A stretch of 5,212 nt of DNA from Candidatus Hydrogenedentota bacterium. Its GTDB lineage: Bacteria; Hydrogenedentota; Hydrogenedentia; Hydrogenedentales; CAITNO01. The DNA lies in NCBI GenBank assembly GCA_023145975.1, contig JAGLCZ010000476.1, positions 1-5,212 of the forward strand. Direction: 5' to 3'. The position numbers were made by a program, and so were the translations under genes. Positions 1-5,212 of the stretch are shown here, in pieces; positions within the stretch are counted from its first letter, which is position 1, and each line of letters begins with the position of its first letter. Below the pieces are notes generated by a model. It saw nothing but the letters and a program-made list of their open reading frames with translations, did not search any database and was not told the origin of the DNA.

Positions 1-1461
1 AAAACCTTGCTGGAACAAAACAAAGAAACCATAACCCGTATTACTCTTCAATACCCAAATAAAAAAATTGTATTTGAGAAAAAGGAAGTCATCGTTGAAA
101 CTCCTGAGAAAACAGAGGGAGAAAATGAGGGCACAAACGAAGGCGAAACTCCGTCTATTCCTGTGGAACCGGAAGCGAAATTTGAATGGGTACTTTCCCA
201 GGGCGGCTTTGCTAAAAACTATACCGAACAGGAATTAGAAACGTTATTGACAAAATTTGCCATGCTGACAATTAGTGATGTTGCTGATCCTGATCGTAAA
301 GAAGAATGGGGCTTTTCTCCCCCACTCTATAAGTTAACGATATCACGTAATGACGGCGATGATATTGTTCTCCTTGGCGGACATAATACACCGGGTGGTG
401 ACAGTTATGTACAACTCGAAGATGCAAAGCCCGCACTTATTTTTGAGATTGCCAAGTACAACTTTGAACAAATTTTCCCGCAAGGTTCCAAACTCTTTTC
501 GCTCCCCGAATGGACTATCGAAAAAGATACAATTGGACGCATAGAAATACAGCGTACAGACGGACAAGTTGTTTTGATAAAAGAAGAAGAAAAGTGGCGC
601 GTCATTGAACCTGCCATTGATCTCGAACTACAGAAAACAACCATTGACAGTTTACTTACCGCAGCAAGTTCTCTGAAACCGGTTGATTATGTGGATTCCA
701 ATGAAGATATAGGACTATTTGATACTACCGTTATCATATCTACAAATGATGGGAAATCACGAACACTTTATCTGGGTCAACCTTCCAAACATACGGACGG
801 ACGGTATGTGAAATTCGATGACAGCAAGAATATTCTAGTCTTGTCACGAACAGATATTGAAAAAATAGAACCGCCCATGCGCGATCTCTTTACCCTTTCG
901 CTACTGGACTTTGATCAGAAAATAATTGGAAGCGTCGCTGTTAATCACAACGAAACCAATCTGCTGCTGGAGCGCAATCCCGCTGACGGCGAAAAATGGC
1001 AATGCACTGTCAATGAAAAACAATCTGAAACCTTGCTGAATAATGTCGAAGAGTTTATCTATACACTGAATGCTTTTCAGGTAGATAATTTCCTGCTTGA
1101 ACAAAGCCCGGATGCGGTTCAAGTGGTCTCCACAATCACCGTGAATCAAATGGAAAAAGCTCCCGTTATGATACAGCTATCCGCCGAGAATAACGGCATG
1201 TACCAAGCCGTTATATCTGGATTACCCTATGTGTTCTCAGTGAAAACCGACGAGGTTTCTAGAATTATTGACGATATGCAGGTCTTTCTGGATATACCGG
1301 AAGAAAAGGATGCAGCAGAAGAAGTGACAACACAAATAAAAGCTCCAGACGCTATTCCTGTAGATGGGGTAAATATTCTGGAAACCGATGCTGCCGGTTC
1401 AGAGAATGCCGTTGAAATTGTGATACCATCCCTAGAAACGACGGCGAACGAAGATATCTAA
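1..1461 (+). CDS. DUF4340 domain-containing protein, 5' end missing
   Basis: The frame is open from the first base to a double stop (TAA TAA at 1459-1464), so the true start is off the left edge. The TTG at 7 is only the first possible start codon and is not credible as the real one. Residues are counted from that codon. Family members normally begin with one transmembrane helix followed by a motif like 'ITRIxIxYP'. That motif is visible at residues 9-17, so only the anchor and a short lead-in seem to be missing. I see three related modules: 9-174, 176-303 and 305-429. Each opens with a strand of the type 'IxxIxI', continues to a Trp (W61, W197, W331) and ends in a leucine-rich helix. The first module has an acidic, low-complexity insert (about 31-58, with EGE/NEG repeats), and an acidic tail covers about 431-484. 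DUF4340 proteins usually lie next to GldG-like and ABC-2 permease genes and are thought to sit in the envelope. Their biochemical role is not established. It probably forms an operon with the ankyrin gene downstream. Confidence 0.8.
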   Translation, partial: KTLLEQNKETITRITLQYPNKKIVFEKKEVIVETPEKTEGENEGTNEGETPSIPVEPEAKFEWVLSQGGFAKNYTEQELETLLTKFAMLTISDVADPDRKEEWGFSPPLYKLTISRNDGDDIVLLGGHNTPGGDSYVQLEDAKPALIFEIAKYNFEQIFPQGSKLFSLPEWTIEKDTIGRIEIQRTDGQVVLIKEEEKWRVIEPAIDLELQKTTIDSLLTAASSLKPVDYVDSNEDIGLFDTTVIISTNDGKSRTLYLGQPSKHTDGRYVKFDDSKNILVLSRTDIEKIEPPMRDLFTLSLLDFDQKIIGSVAVNHNETNLLLERNPADGEKWQCTVNEKQSETLLNNVEEFIYTLNAFQVDNFLLEQSPDAVQVVSTITVNQMEKAPVMIQLSAENNGMYQAVISGLPYVFSVKTDEVSRIIDDMQVFLDIPEEKDAAEEVTTQIKAPDAIPVDGVNILETDAAGSENAVEIVIPSLETTANEDI

Positions 1462-1485
1462 TAAGGGATAACAGAAATATACGAA

Positions 1486-2052
1486 ATGGATAAGCAGGCT
1501 GTTCTTAAAACTCTCCCCTTGTGCCTTGCAGTACTGTTGCTGACATCCGGATGTAACCCAAGCATTCACGATGCTGTTGCCCGGCAGGAAACGGTCTCTG
1601 TAAAAAAGATGCTTGATGGTAATCCTGATCTGGTCCATGCTTTGGATGGGAAAAAGAAAACGCCGTTGCATGCCGCTGTCACATACCGAAAGTTGGAAGT
1701 ATTTCCGATACTGATAGACTATGGTGCTAACATCAATGCTGCCGATATTACAGGTATGACGCCATTGCATGTTGCGGGAATGCTTGGAAGATATGAAGAA
1801 GCAAAGTGGTTACTGGAACATAATGCCAACCCGCTTATTGAAGATGAGTACGGTGATACTCCCTTACACACGGCAGTTGTATTCGGACACGGTCATATCG
1901 TAAAACTACTGATAGAAAATGGGCTTTCTCTGGATAGACCCAACGGGAAAAACGAAATGCCCGTTGATATCGCCAAAGCATACCGACAGCAAAAAATTAA
2001 ACTCTATCTGGAATATCTCAAAAAATGTCAAAGTAAACAAATTCCCTCGTAA
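1486..2052 (+). CDS. Ankyrin-repeat lipoprotein
   Basis: A 188-residue protein. Residues 1-22 form a type II signal peptide: K3 and K8, a hydrophobic stretch at about 10-19, then the lipobox LTSGC with the lipidated cysteine at 23. Asn at +2 gives no classic inner-membrane retention signal, so the outer membrane is plausible. The rest is a run of ankyrin repeats in perfect 33-residue register: TPLH at 59-62, 92-95 and 125-128, and a degenerate MPVD at 158-161. These are preceded by a partial capping repeat (about 26-57) and followed by a basic C-terminal helix. Ankyrin repeats bind proteins and are not catalytic, so a periplasmic or surface adaptor role is inferred and the partner is unknown. 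The ATG at 1486 is chosen because it places the signal peptide at the very N-terminus. The Shine-Dalgarno-like sequence (AAGGGA, 1464-1469) is poorly spaced. The gene lies 24 bases after the DUF4340 gene with no promoter or terminator visible between them, which suggests co-transcription. Confidence 0.88.
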   Translation: MDKQAVLKTLPLCLAVLLLTSGCNPSIHDAVARQETVSVKKMLDGNPDLVHALDGKKKTPLHAAVTYRKLEVFPILIDYGANINAADITGMTPLHVAGMLGRYEEAKWLLEHNANPLIEDEYGDTPLHTAVVFGHGHIVKLLIENGLSLDRPNGKNEMPVDIAKAYRQQKIKLYLEYLKKCQSKQIPS

Positions 2053-2141
2053 TCTCATACATAGAAGTGTACCCTGAGCCTTGGAATCCCCCCTTTCTTA
2101 TTTAATTTTATAAAAAGCACCTGATATTCTTCTCAATATGT

Positions 2142-2189
2142 TTGATTACTGTGTATCACACAATTTACAATAGATACGGTCAATATAAT
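2142..2189 (+). promoter_or_regulatory. Putative promoter(s) for the Smg-like gene
   Basis: Two overlapping sigma-70-like possibilities lie in the AT-rich gap before the gene. One is TTGATT (2142-2147), an 18-base spacer, then TACAAT (2166-2171). The other uses a perfect TATAAT (2184-2189), but its best -35 (TTTACA, 2164-2169) is only 14 bases away, shorter than usual. The first is better spaced and the second has the better -10. A short inverted repeat (2150-2162) lies inside the first spacer. AT-rich sequence yields such matches easily, so confidence is limited. Confidence 0.35.
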
Positions 2190-2219
2190 ATCTTTTTAAT
2201 GTATTTTTTGGAGAAGTAG

Positions 2220-2675
2220 ATGAAGATTTCCGTAGCAAAACTGGTAGATGTTATTCTTGAAAAAATGGATGCCGCGAGCGAAAAACCATTTCCTGAAAAA
2301 TCAGTTCGTTCACATCTTATAAAGCAGGGCTATAATCGTCGGGATATTGATTCCGCATTTACCTTGATCAATAGCCACCTGTCTGAAAAAACACTTTTAA
2401 ATGAAAGTCAACCCGCCCTGCGGCAACTTGCATTCTTCGAATCCACAAAAGTGCAGCGGGATGTGCAGCACACCATAATGCGCCTCGAACTACTGGGACT
2501 CTTAGAGCCCTACGAGCGAGAAATGCTTTTGGAGCGTTTTATTCATTCGGAGGGACAAGCAGATATGGAAGCACTGTATTTTGCACTATCCTATATTATT
2601 GGCACCACTAGAAATGCCGAGTCTCAACAAGCCATACTATCAATATTTGAGGGATATTCTCCCACTATGCACTGA
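2220..2675 (+). CDS. Smg/DUF494-like protein
   Basis: A 151-residue soluble protein with no signal peptide or membrane segment. It resembles the Smg (DUF494) family along its whole length as I recall E. coli Smg (157 residues). The N-terminal helix (about 5-18) is followed by a helical unit ending in 'GYNRRDIDSAF' (37-47), which matches Smg 'GFDREDIYNAL'. The best block, about 88-128 ('LELLGLLEPYEREMLLERF' then 'ALYFALSYIIG'), matches Smg 'LEQIQVLNLETREMVIERV' then 'LKWVILMVLFNIPG'. The protein ends in MH much as Smg ends in LH, so it looks complete. The molecular role of Smg is not established. In many proteobacteria smg lies beside dprA and topA, but neither is visible here. The start is supported by GGAG at 2210-2213, six bases before ATG. 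It has its own putative promoter and ends 344 bases before hrcA's first possible start, so it is probably not part of the heat-shock operon. The family assignment is from memory of motifs, not a search. Confidence 0.72.
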   Translation: MKISVAKLVDVILEKMDAASEKPFPEKSVRSHLIKQGYNRRDIDSAFTLINSHLSEKTLLNESQPALRQLAFFESTKVQRDVQHTIMRLELLGLLEPYEREMLLERFIHSEGQADMEALYFALSYIIGTTRNAESQQAILSIFEGYSPTMH

Positions 2676-2689
2676 TTCAAGGATTGTTC

Positions 2690-2794
2690 ATGCAGTCGCC
2701 ACTTATATCTACCCTTTACCTTCATAGATTATGGAAGCAAAGAATCCGACAAAACATCTATTCCCCTATGCAAAAACAAGGGGAAAACAAATGA
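2690..2794 (+). CDS. Possible small basic peptide (34 aa), unrecognised
   Basis: ATG at 2690 opens a 34-codon frame ending in TGA at 2792-2794. A good Shine-Dalgarno sequence, AAGGA (2679-2683), lies six bases before the ATG, and the ATG itself is 14 bases after the Smg-like stop, so it could be the second gene of that transcript. The peptide begins MQSPLISTLYLHRLWK and is rich in Arg and Lys with one Trp. It has no hydrophobic segment long enough to span a membrane, and I recognise no family. It is in a different frame from the Smg-like gene, and that gene ends at its expected place, so this is not a frameshifted tail. A frame this short can arise by chance, and the ribosome site is the only positive evidence. 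Confidence 0.25.
   Translation: MQSPLISTLYLHRLWKQRIRQNIYSPMQKQGENK
2761..2785. repeat. Inverted repeat / hairpin, 7-bp arms
   Basis: TTCCCCT (2761-2767) pairs with AGGGGAA (2779-2785) around an 11-base A-rich loop. No T-run follows on the + strand, and on the - strand the T-rich stretch lies before the hairpin, so it does not look like an intrinsic terminator. The right arm contains the Shine-Dalgarno-like AGGGG of the tiny ORF at 2791, so folding in RNA would hide that site. Confidence 0.5.
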
Positions 2795-2835
2795 ATAACG
2801 AATATGTTTTGAGAAAACTTCGGTGCCTGCTGTAG
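2791..2835 (+). CDS. Possible 14-aa mini-ORF overlapping the previous one
   Basis: ATG at 2791 overlaps the stop of the preceding 34-codon frame as ATGA, the classic arrangement for translational coupling. AGGGG (2779-2783) stands seven bases before it. It encodes MNNEYVLRKLRCLL and stops at TAG (2833-2835). It could be a leader-type peptide, the remains of a longer lost gene, or chance. No homology is recognised. Confidence 0.12.
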   Translation: MNNEYVLRKLRCLL

Positions 2836-2895
2836 ATGACAGTGGTATAGACACATTCACACCCTGTACTATTTCAGATGACTTGATTCGAATAC

Positions 2896-2924
2896 TTGAC
2901 GTGGTATGTTCAATATGGTAAACT
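2896..2924 (+). promoter_or_regulatory. Sigma-70-type promoter of hrcA-grpE-dnaK
   Basis: TTGACG (2896-2901, five of six consensus bases) and TAAACT (2919-2924, four of six) are separated by an ideal 17 bases. The expected transcription start is around 2930-2932, so the CIRCE operator begins at about +1. This is the usual arrangement for a vegetative promoter repressed by HrcA. No sigma-32-type -10 (CCCCAT-like) is seen. Confidence 0.72.
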
Positions 2925-2932
2925 ACTCCTTA

Positions 2933-2959
2933 TTAGCACTCGCAACCAACGAGTGCTAA
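2933..2959 (+). promoter_or_regulatory. CIRCE operator (HrcA binding site)
   Basis: TTAGCACTC (2933-2941), nine bases, then GAGTGCTAA (2951-2959). Both arms match the CIRCE consensus exactly and so does the spacer length. HrcA binds this element as DNA and represses the promoter immediately upstream. Because it would lie in the transcribed leader, it could also form a 9-bp stem in the mRNA, which in other bacteria affects message stability. It is the only copy in the window and none precedes grpE or dnaK. Confidence 0.97.
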
Positions 2960-3028
2960 CAGGTTGATTATGTATCCGAGGTAGTAAACACAGAGAATCA
3001 ATATCATTGAAATGATGGATTGCCGGCT

Positions 3029-4093
3029 ATGGCACCAAGAAAAACGCAAAAGCAAACGTCTTCCTTAGGAGAGCGTGAGCGCGAAATTCTGCATGCAGTG
3101 GTAAACAGTTATATTACCACTGCTGAGCCGGTGGGATCGCGGGCAGTGGTCAAGAGATTCAATATGAATCTCAGTGCTGCAACTGTACGTAACGCTATGG
3201 CCGATCTTGAGGATATGGGTTATCTACAACAGGTACATACAAGTTCCGGCAGGGTACCTACTGATAACGGGTATCGATATTACGTAGACCATTTAATGCA
3301 CGTCCAGGAGTTAACGCTCAGCGAAAAACGTCGGATTGAGCATGATTTCTCCCAAAAGTTGGAAAGTGCTGACGATTTATTGCGTCATACGAGTCACTTA
3401 CTGGCATTGGCGTCGCATCAAGCAGGAATTGCAGAAGCACTTGATACAAATCAGGTTCGTATACAGCGCTTTGAATTGATACCTGTAGGAAGAAATCGTC
3501 TGGCTGTCCTTATGGTAGATAACTATGGGACCGTGCGATCAATGATAGCGGATTTAATCGATCCGGTGGAAACGAATCAGCTGGAAAAGTTGAGTACTTT
3601 TTTAAATCATAACTTTGTGGGAACGCCCATCGGTTCTCTAGCAAACTCTATACGATCGCAGCTCGGTGAAATTCTCGGCGAACAACGCGTCCTTGCGCAA
3701 CGCACTCTGGAAGTATTGGATCTTGTCCCGCAACATCAAGGGAAACGACTTTTTCTCAATGGTGCGGTACAGTTGTTTGAACAACCGGAATTTCAGCGTA
3801 TGGAACAAGCACGAGAAGTATTTGGACTCCTTGAAGAACATGATAAATTAATTGATATATTGCGCAAAGCCGTCGCGGATGGTGATGGACGTGCAGTTTT
3901 TATTAGTAGTGAAAATGATAACCTTGGAATTGAAGATATTGGTGTTGTCGCTTCTACCTATAAAGTAAACGGTGAACCCGCCGGACTTATAGGTGTACTC
4001 GGGCCAAGACGAATGCCCTATTCCAAGTTAACCTCTCTGGTACATCACACGGCAGATATTGTCGGGCGGTTCCTGACAAAATTAACGAAGTAG
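3029..4093 (+). CDS. hrcA: Heat-inducible transcription repressor HrcA
   Basis: HrcA represses class I heat-shock genes by binding CIRCE, and in studied bacteria its activity depends on the GroEL chaperonin. The protein is 354 residues, the normal family length. The N-terminal winged-helix domain (about 13-75) carries the typical motifs EPVGSR (33-38) and SAATVRNAMADLEDMGYL (49-66). It is followed by the conserved TSSGRVPTDNGYRYYVD (71-87). The C-terminal GAF-like and dimerisation part ends with 'GVVASTYKVNGEPAGLIGVL' (305-324) and 'GPRRMPYSKL' (325-334). The ATG at 3029 is chosen. A TTG at 3020, in frame, would add three residues (MPA). Neither start has a strong ribosome site: the best is GATGGA (3014-3019), nine bases before the ATG. 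It is the first gene after the CIRCE promoter, so it is autoregulated. grpE follows 54 bases after its stop. Confidence 0.96.
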   Translation: MAPRKTQKQTSSLGEREREILHAVVNSYITTAEPVGSRAVVKRFNMNLSAATVRNAMADLEDMGYLQQVHTSSGRVPTDNGYRYYVDHLMHVQELTLSEKRRIEHDFSQKLESADDLLRHTSHLLALASHQAGIAEALDTNQVRIQRFELIPVGRNRLAVLMVDNYGTVRSMIADLIDPVETNQLEKLSTFLNHNFVGTPIGSLANSIRSQLGEILGEQRVLAQRTLEVLDLVPQHQGKRLFLNGAVQLFEQPEFQRMEQAREVFGLLEEHDKLIDILRKAVADGDGRAVFISSENDNLGIEDIGVVASTYKVNGEPAGLIGVLGPRRMPYSKLTSLVHHTADIVGRFLTKLTK

Positions 4094-4147
4094 TAATTAC
4101 CCCACAACAGGGGCGAATAGAAATAGATGGGATATGCAAACTGATAT

Positions 4148-4816
4148 ATGAATAATAAGACAGAAAAAACTGAATTGGAAAAAAAGTTGGAATCTAAACT
4201 CGCTGAAGAGAAGTCAGCATCTTCAGAAGAAGTAACAGAACCAGCAACTGTAAATGATACGAATGCGACTGTCACAGAAGAACCTGCTGATGAAGCAGCG
4301 ATAGTTCTTCAAAAACTGGAAAAGCAGTCTGCTGAATGCGAACAGTTGAAAGACCAGCTGCTGCGTGGACGTGCCGATTTTGATAACTACCGGAAGCGGA
4401 TGTTACGTGAAATGGCTCAAATACGCCAAACTGCATCTGCAAAACTGATACAGGCTTTATTACCGGCACTGGATAACCTTGAGCGGGCACTGGCGCACAC
4501 CAGTGCAGAAGACGGCTTCATCGAAGGGGTTTCCATGGTATACAAGCAATTCCAGGAAACCTTTTCCAGTGAAGGTTTGGAACCCGTTCCAGCGTTGAAT
4601 GAAATCTTTGACCCGAATATACACGATGCCCTGGCAACTATGCCTTCTGAAGATATCGAAAATGGACGTATTCTGGAAGAGTATGAACGTGGCTATCGTT
4701 TACACGACACAGTCTTACGCCCGGCGCGCGTGATCGTCAGCAGCGGACCACTGGAAGTTGATAAAACTGAGAATGAAATAGAAACAGAATCAGAAGAAAC
4801 TGCACCAACAGAATAA
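4148..4816 (+). CDS. grpE: Nucleotide exchange factor GrpE
   Basis: GrpE releases ADP from DnaK and so resets the Hsp70 folding cycle in the cytoplasm. It works as a dimer and can act as a thermosensor. The protein is 222 residues, somewhat longer than E. coli GrpE (197). Residues 1-50 are charged and low in complexity, followed by a long helix/coiled coil (about 50-115) containing 'LLRGRADFDNYRKRMLRE' (71-88) and 'LLPALDNLERAL' (104-115). The C-terminal beta domain shows FDPNIHDAL (154-162) and 'GYRLHDTVLRPARVIVS' (182-198). An acidic tail of about 22 residues follows and accounts for much of the extra length. The ATG at 4148 is the only reasonable start, since an in-frame stop (TGA, 4142-4144) precedes it closely. 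The ribosome site is weak (GGGA, 4129-4132, too far upstream). It is in the hrcA operon, 40 bases before dnaK. Confidence 0.96.
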   Translation: MNNKTEKTELEKKLESKLAEEKSASSEEVTEPATVNDTNATVTEEPADEAAIVLQKLEKQSAECEQLKDQLLRGRADFDNYRKRMLREMAQIRQTASAKLIQALLPALDNLERALAHTSAEDGFIEGVSMVYKQFQETFSSEGLEPVPALNEIFDPNIHDALATMPSEDIENGRILEEYERGYRLHDTVLRPARVIVSSGPLEVDKTENEIETESEETAPTE

Positions 4817-4840
4817 TTACAAAAAAAACAACCCGAGCAT

Positions 4841-4847
4841 AAAGGAG
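4841..4847 (+). promoter_or_regulatory. Strong ribosome-binding site of dnaK
   Basis: AAAGGAG, nine bases before the dnaK ATG. It is much closer to consensus than the sites before hrcA and grpE, which fits the much higher DnaK level that cells need relative to its repressor and exchange factor. Confidence 0.85.
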
Positions 4848-4856
4848 AGAATACAG

Positions 4857-5212
4857 ATGAGTAAAGTAATAGGAATTGATTTAGGAACAACGAATTCCTG
4901 TGTGGCAGTAATGGAAGGCGGCGAACCCGTTGTCATCCCTAACACTGAAGGAAATCGCACCACCCCTTCCGTTGTAGCATTCACCAAAGACGATGAACGA
5001 CTGGTAGGAGCAGTAGCCAAACGGCAGGCGGTCACCAATCCGGAAAATACCGTATTCAGCATCAAACGTTTTATGGGGCGACATCATGCAGAAGTACAAT
5101 CAGAAGAAAAAATAGTGCCCTATACAGTAAGCGAAACCTCCAGTGGTGACGTACAGATTGAAATACAGGGAAAAACCAATCGTCCCCCTGAGATTTCAGC
5201 AATGATCCTGCA
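4857..5212 (+). CDS. dnaK: Molecular chaperone DnaK (Hsp70), 3' end missing
   Basis: The frame starts at ATG 4857 and runs off the right edge after 118 complete codons and two bases. Full-length DnaK is about 600-650 residues, so only the first part of the ATPase domain is here. The N-terminus has the phosphate-1 loop IGIDLGTTNSCVAV (5-18), then 'EGNRTTPSVVAF' (31-42), 'AKRQAVTNPENTVFSIKRFMGR' split as 54-61 and 62-75 with K70 at the position of the lysine essential for ATP hydrolysis in E. coli DnaK, and 'PPEISAMIL' (110-118). DnaK binds exposed hydrophobic segments of client proteins and cycles with DnaJ and GrpE. It is the third gene after the CIRCE promoter, with a strong ribosome site at 4841-4847. 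dnaJ may follow beyond the window, but that cannot be seen. Confidence 0.98.
   Translation, partial: MSKVIGIDLGTTNSCVAVMEGGEPVVIPNTEGNRTTPSVVAFTKDDERLVGAVAKRQAVTNPENTVFSIKRFMGRHHAEVQSEEKIVPYTVSETSSGDVQIEIQGKTNRPPEISAMIL

Larger units (their letters stand above)
2676..2895. other. Gap between Smg-like gene and heat-shock promoter
   Basis: No conserved gene, tRNA or clear terminator is visible here. It contains two tiny ORFs listed separately (2690-2794 and 2791-2835), a weak imperfect hairpin (2720-2726 with 2730-2737, one bulged G), and a stronger one at 2761-2785. About 2836-2895 shows nothing beyond an 8-base palindrome, ATTCGAAT (2886-2893), just upstream of the hrcA -35 box. No hairpin followed by a T-run was found on the + strand, so where transcription of the Smg-like gene ends is not visible. 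Confidence 0.6.

Noticed and set aside
343..644. Overlapping reverse-strand and alternative-frame ORFs of 64-79 codons inside the DUF4340 gene
   Set aside because: They lie wholly inside a well-supported coding frame, resemble no family and have no convincing ribosome sites.
1432..1770. 112-codon reverse-strand ORF across the start of the ankyrin gene
   Set aside because: The opposite strand encodes a clear signal peptide and ankyrin repeats in perfect register, so this frame is a shadow.
2086..2115. C-run followed by T-rich sequence and the palindrome TTTTATAAAA after the ankyrin gene, considered as a terminator
   Set aside because: No GC-rich stem can be formed before the T-rich stretch, and the palindrome is AT-only.
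2883..2910. Second possible promoter TTGATT / TATGTT overlapping the hrcA promoter
   Set aside because: The -10 matches only four of six bases and the downstream pair at 2896-2924 places its start correctly at CIRCE.
2970..2984. Four-codon upstream ORF (MYPR) in the hrcA leader
   Set aside because: Too short to judge and without a good ribosome site.
4100..4113. CCCC-ACAACA-GGGG hairpin between hrcA and grpE
   Set aside because: Only four base pairs and no T-run after it, so it is too weak for a terminator or a confident processing site.
4045..5099. Reverse-strand ORFs opposite grpE and dnaK
   Set aside because: They are antisense to strongly conserved genes and their translations look like shadows.

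Overview
The window carries ordinary bacterial chromosomal genes, all on the + strand, and its best-defined part is a heat-shock operon. Base composition looks moderate to slightly AT-rich by eye. The ankyrin protein has an SPII lipoprotein signal, and the chaperone operon is controlled by HrcA/CIRCE, with no sign of a sigma-32 promoter. Together with a DUF4340 protein and an Smg/DUF494-like protein, this suggests a Gram-negative (diderm) bacterium outside the gamma-proteobacteria. The phylum cannot be named from this window.

Left part (1-2052): the 3' part of a gene for a large DUF4340 protein, the kind usually found beside GldG-like/ABC-2 transporter genes. Its N-terminal membrane anchor lies off the left edge. 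It is followed 24 bases later by a gene for a small lipoprotein made of ankyrin repeats. The two are probably co-transcribed and both products should act in the cell envelope.

Middle (2053-3028): a 167-base gap with a plausible promoter leads to a 151-residue Smg/DUF494-like protein. Next comes a 344-base stretch without an obvious conserved gene. It holds two tiny ORFs with good ribosome-binding sites that overlap by ATGA (speculative), a GC-rich hairpin, and then a sigma-70-type promoter and an exact CIRCE operator just before hrcA.

Right part (3029-5212): hrcA, grpE and dnaK in that order. dnaK is cut by the right edge after 118 codons. HrcA is the repressor that binds CIRCE, DnaK is the Hsp70 chaperone, and GrpE is its nucleotide-exchange factor. 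The operon therefore encodes its own repressor and is expected to be induced by protein-folding stress.

No mobile element, CRISPR array, tRNA or rRNA was seen. I found no convincing undescribed system. The observations most worth a second look are the small ORFs after the Smg-like gene, the placement of the Smg-like gene beside the heat-shock operon, and the exported ankyrin protein paired with DUF4340.
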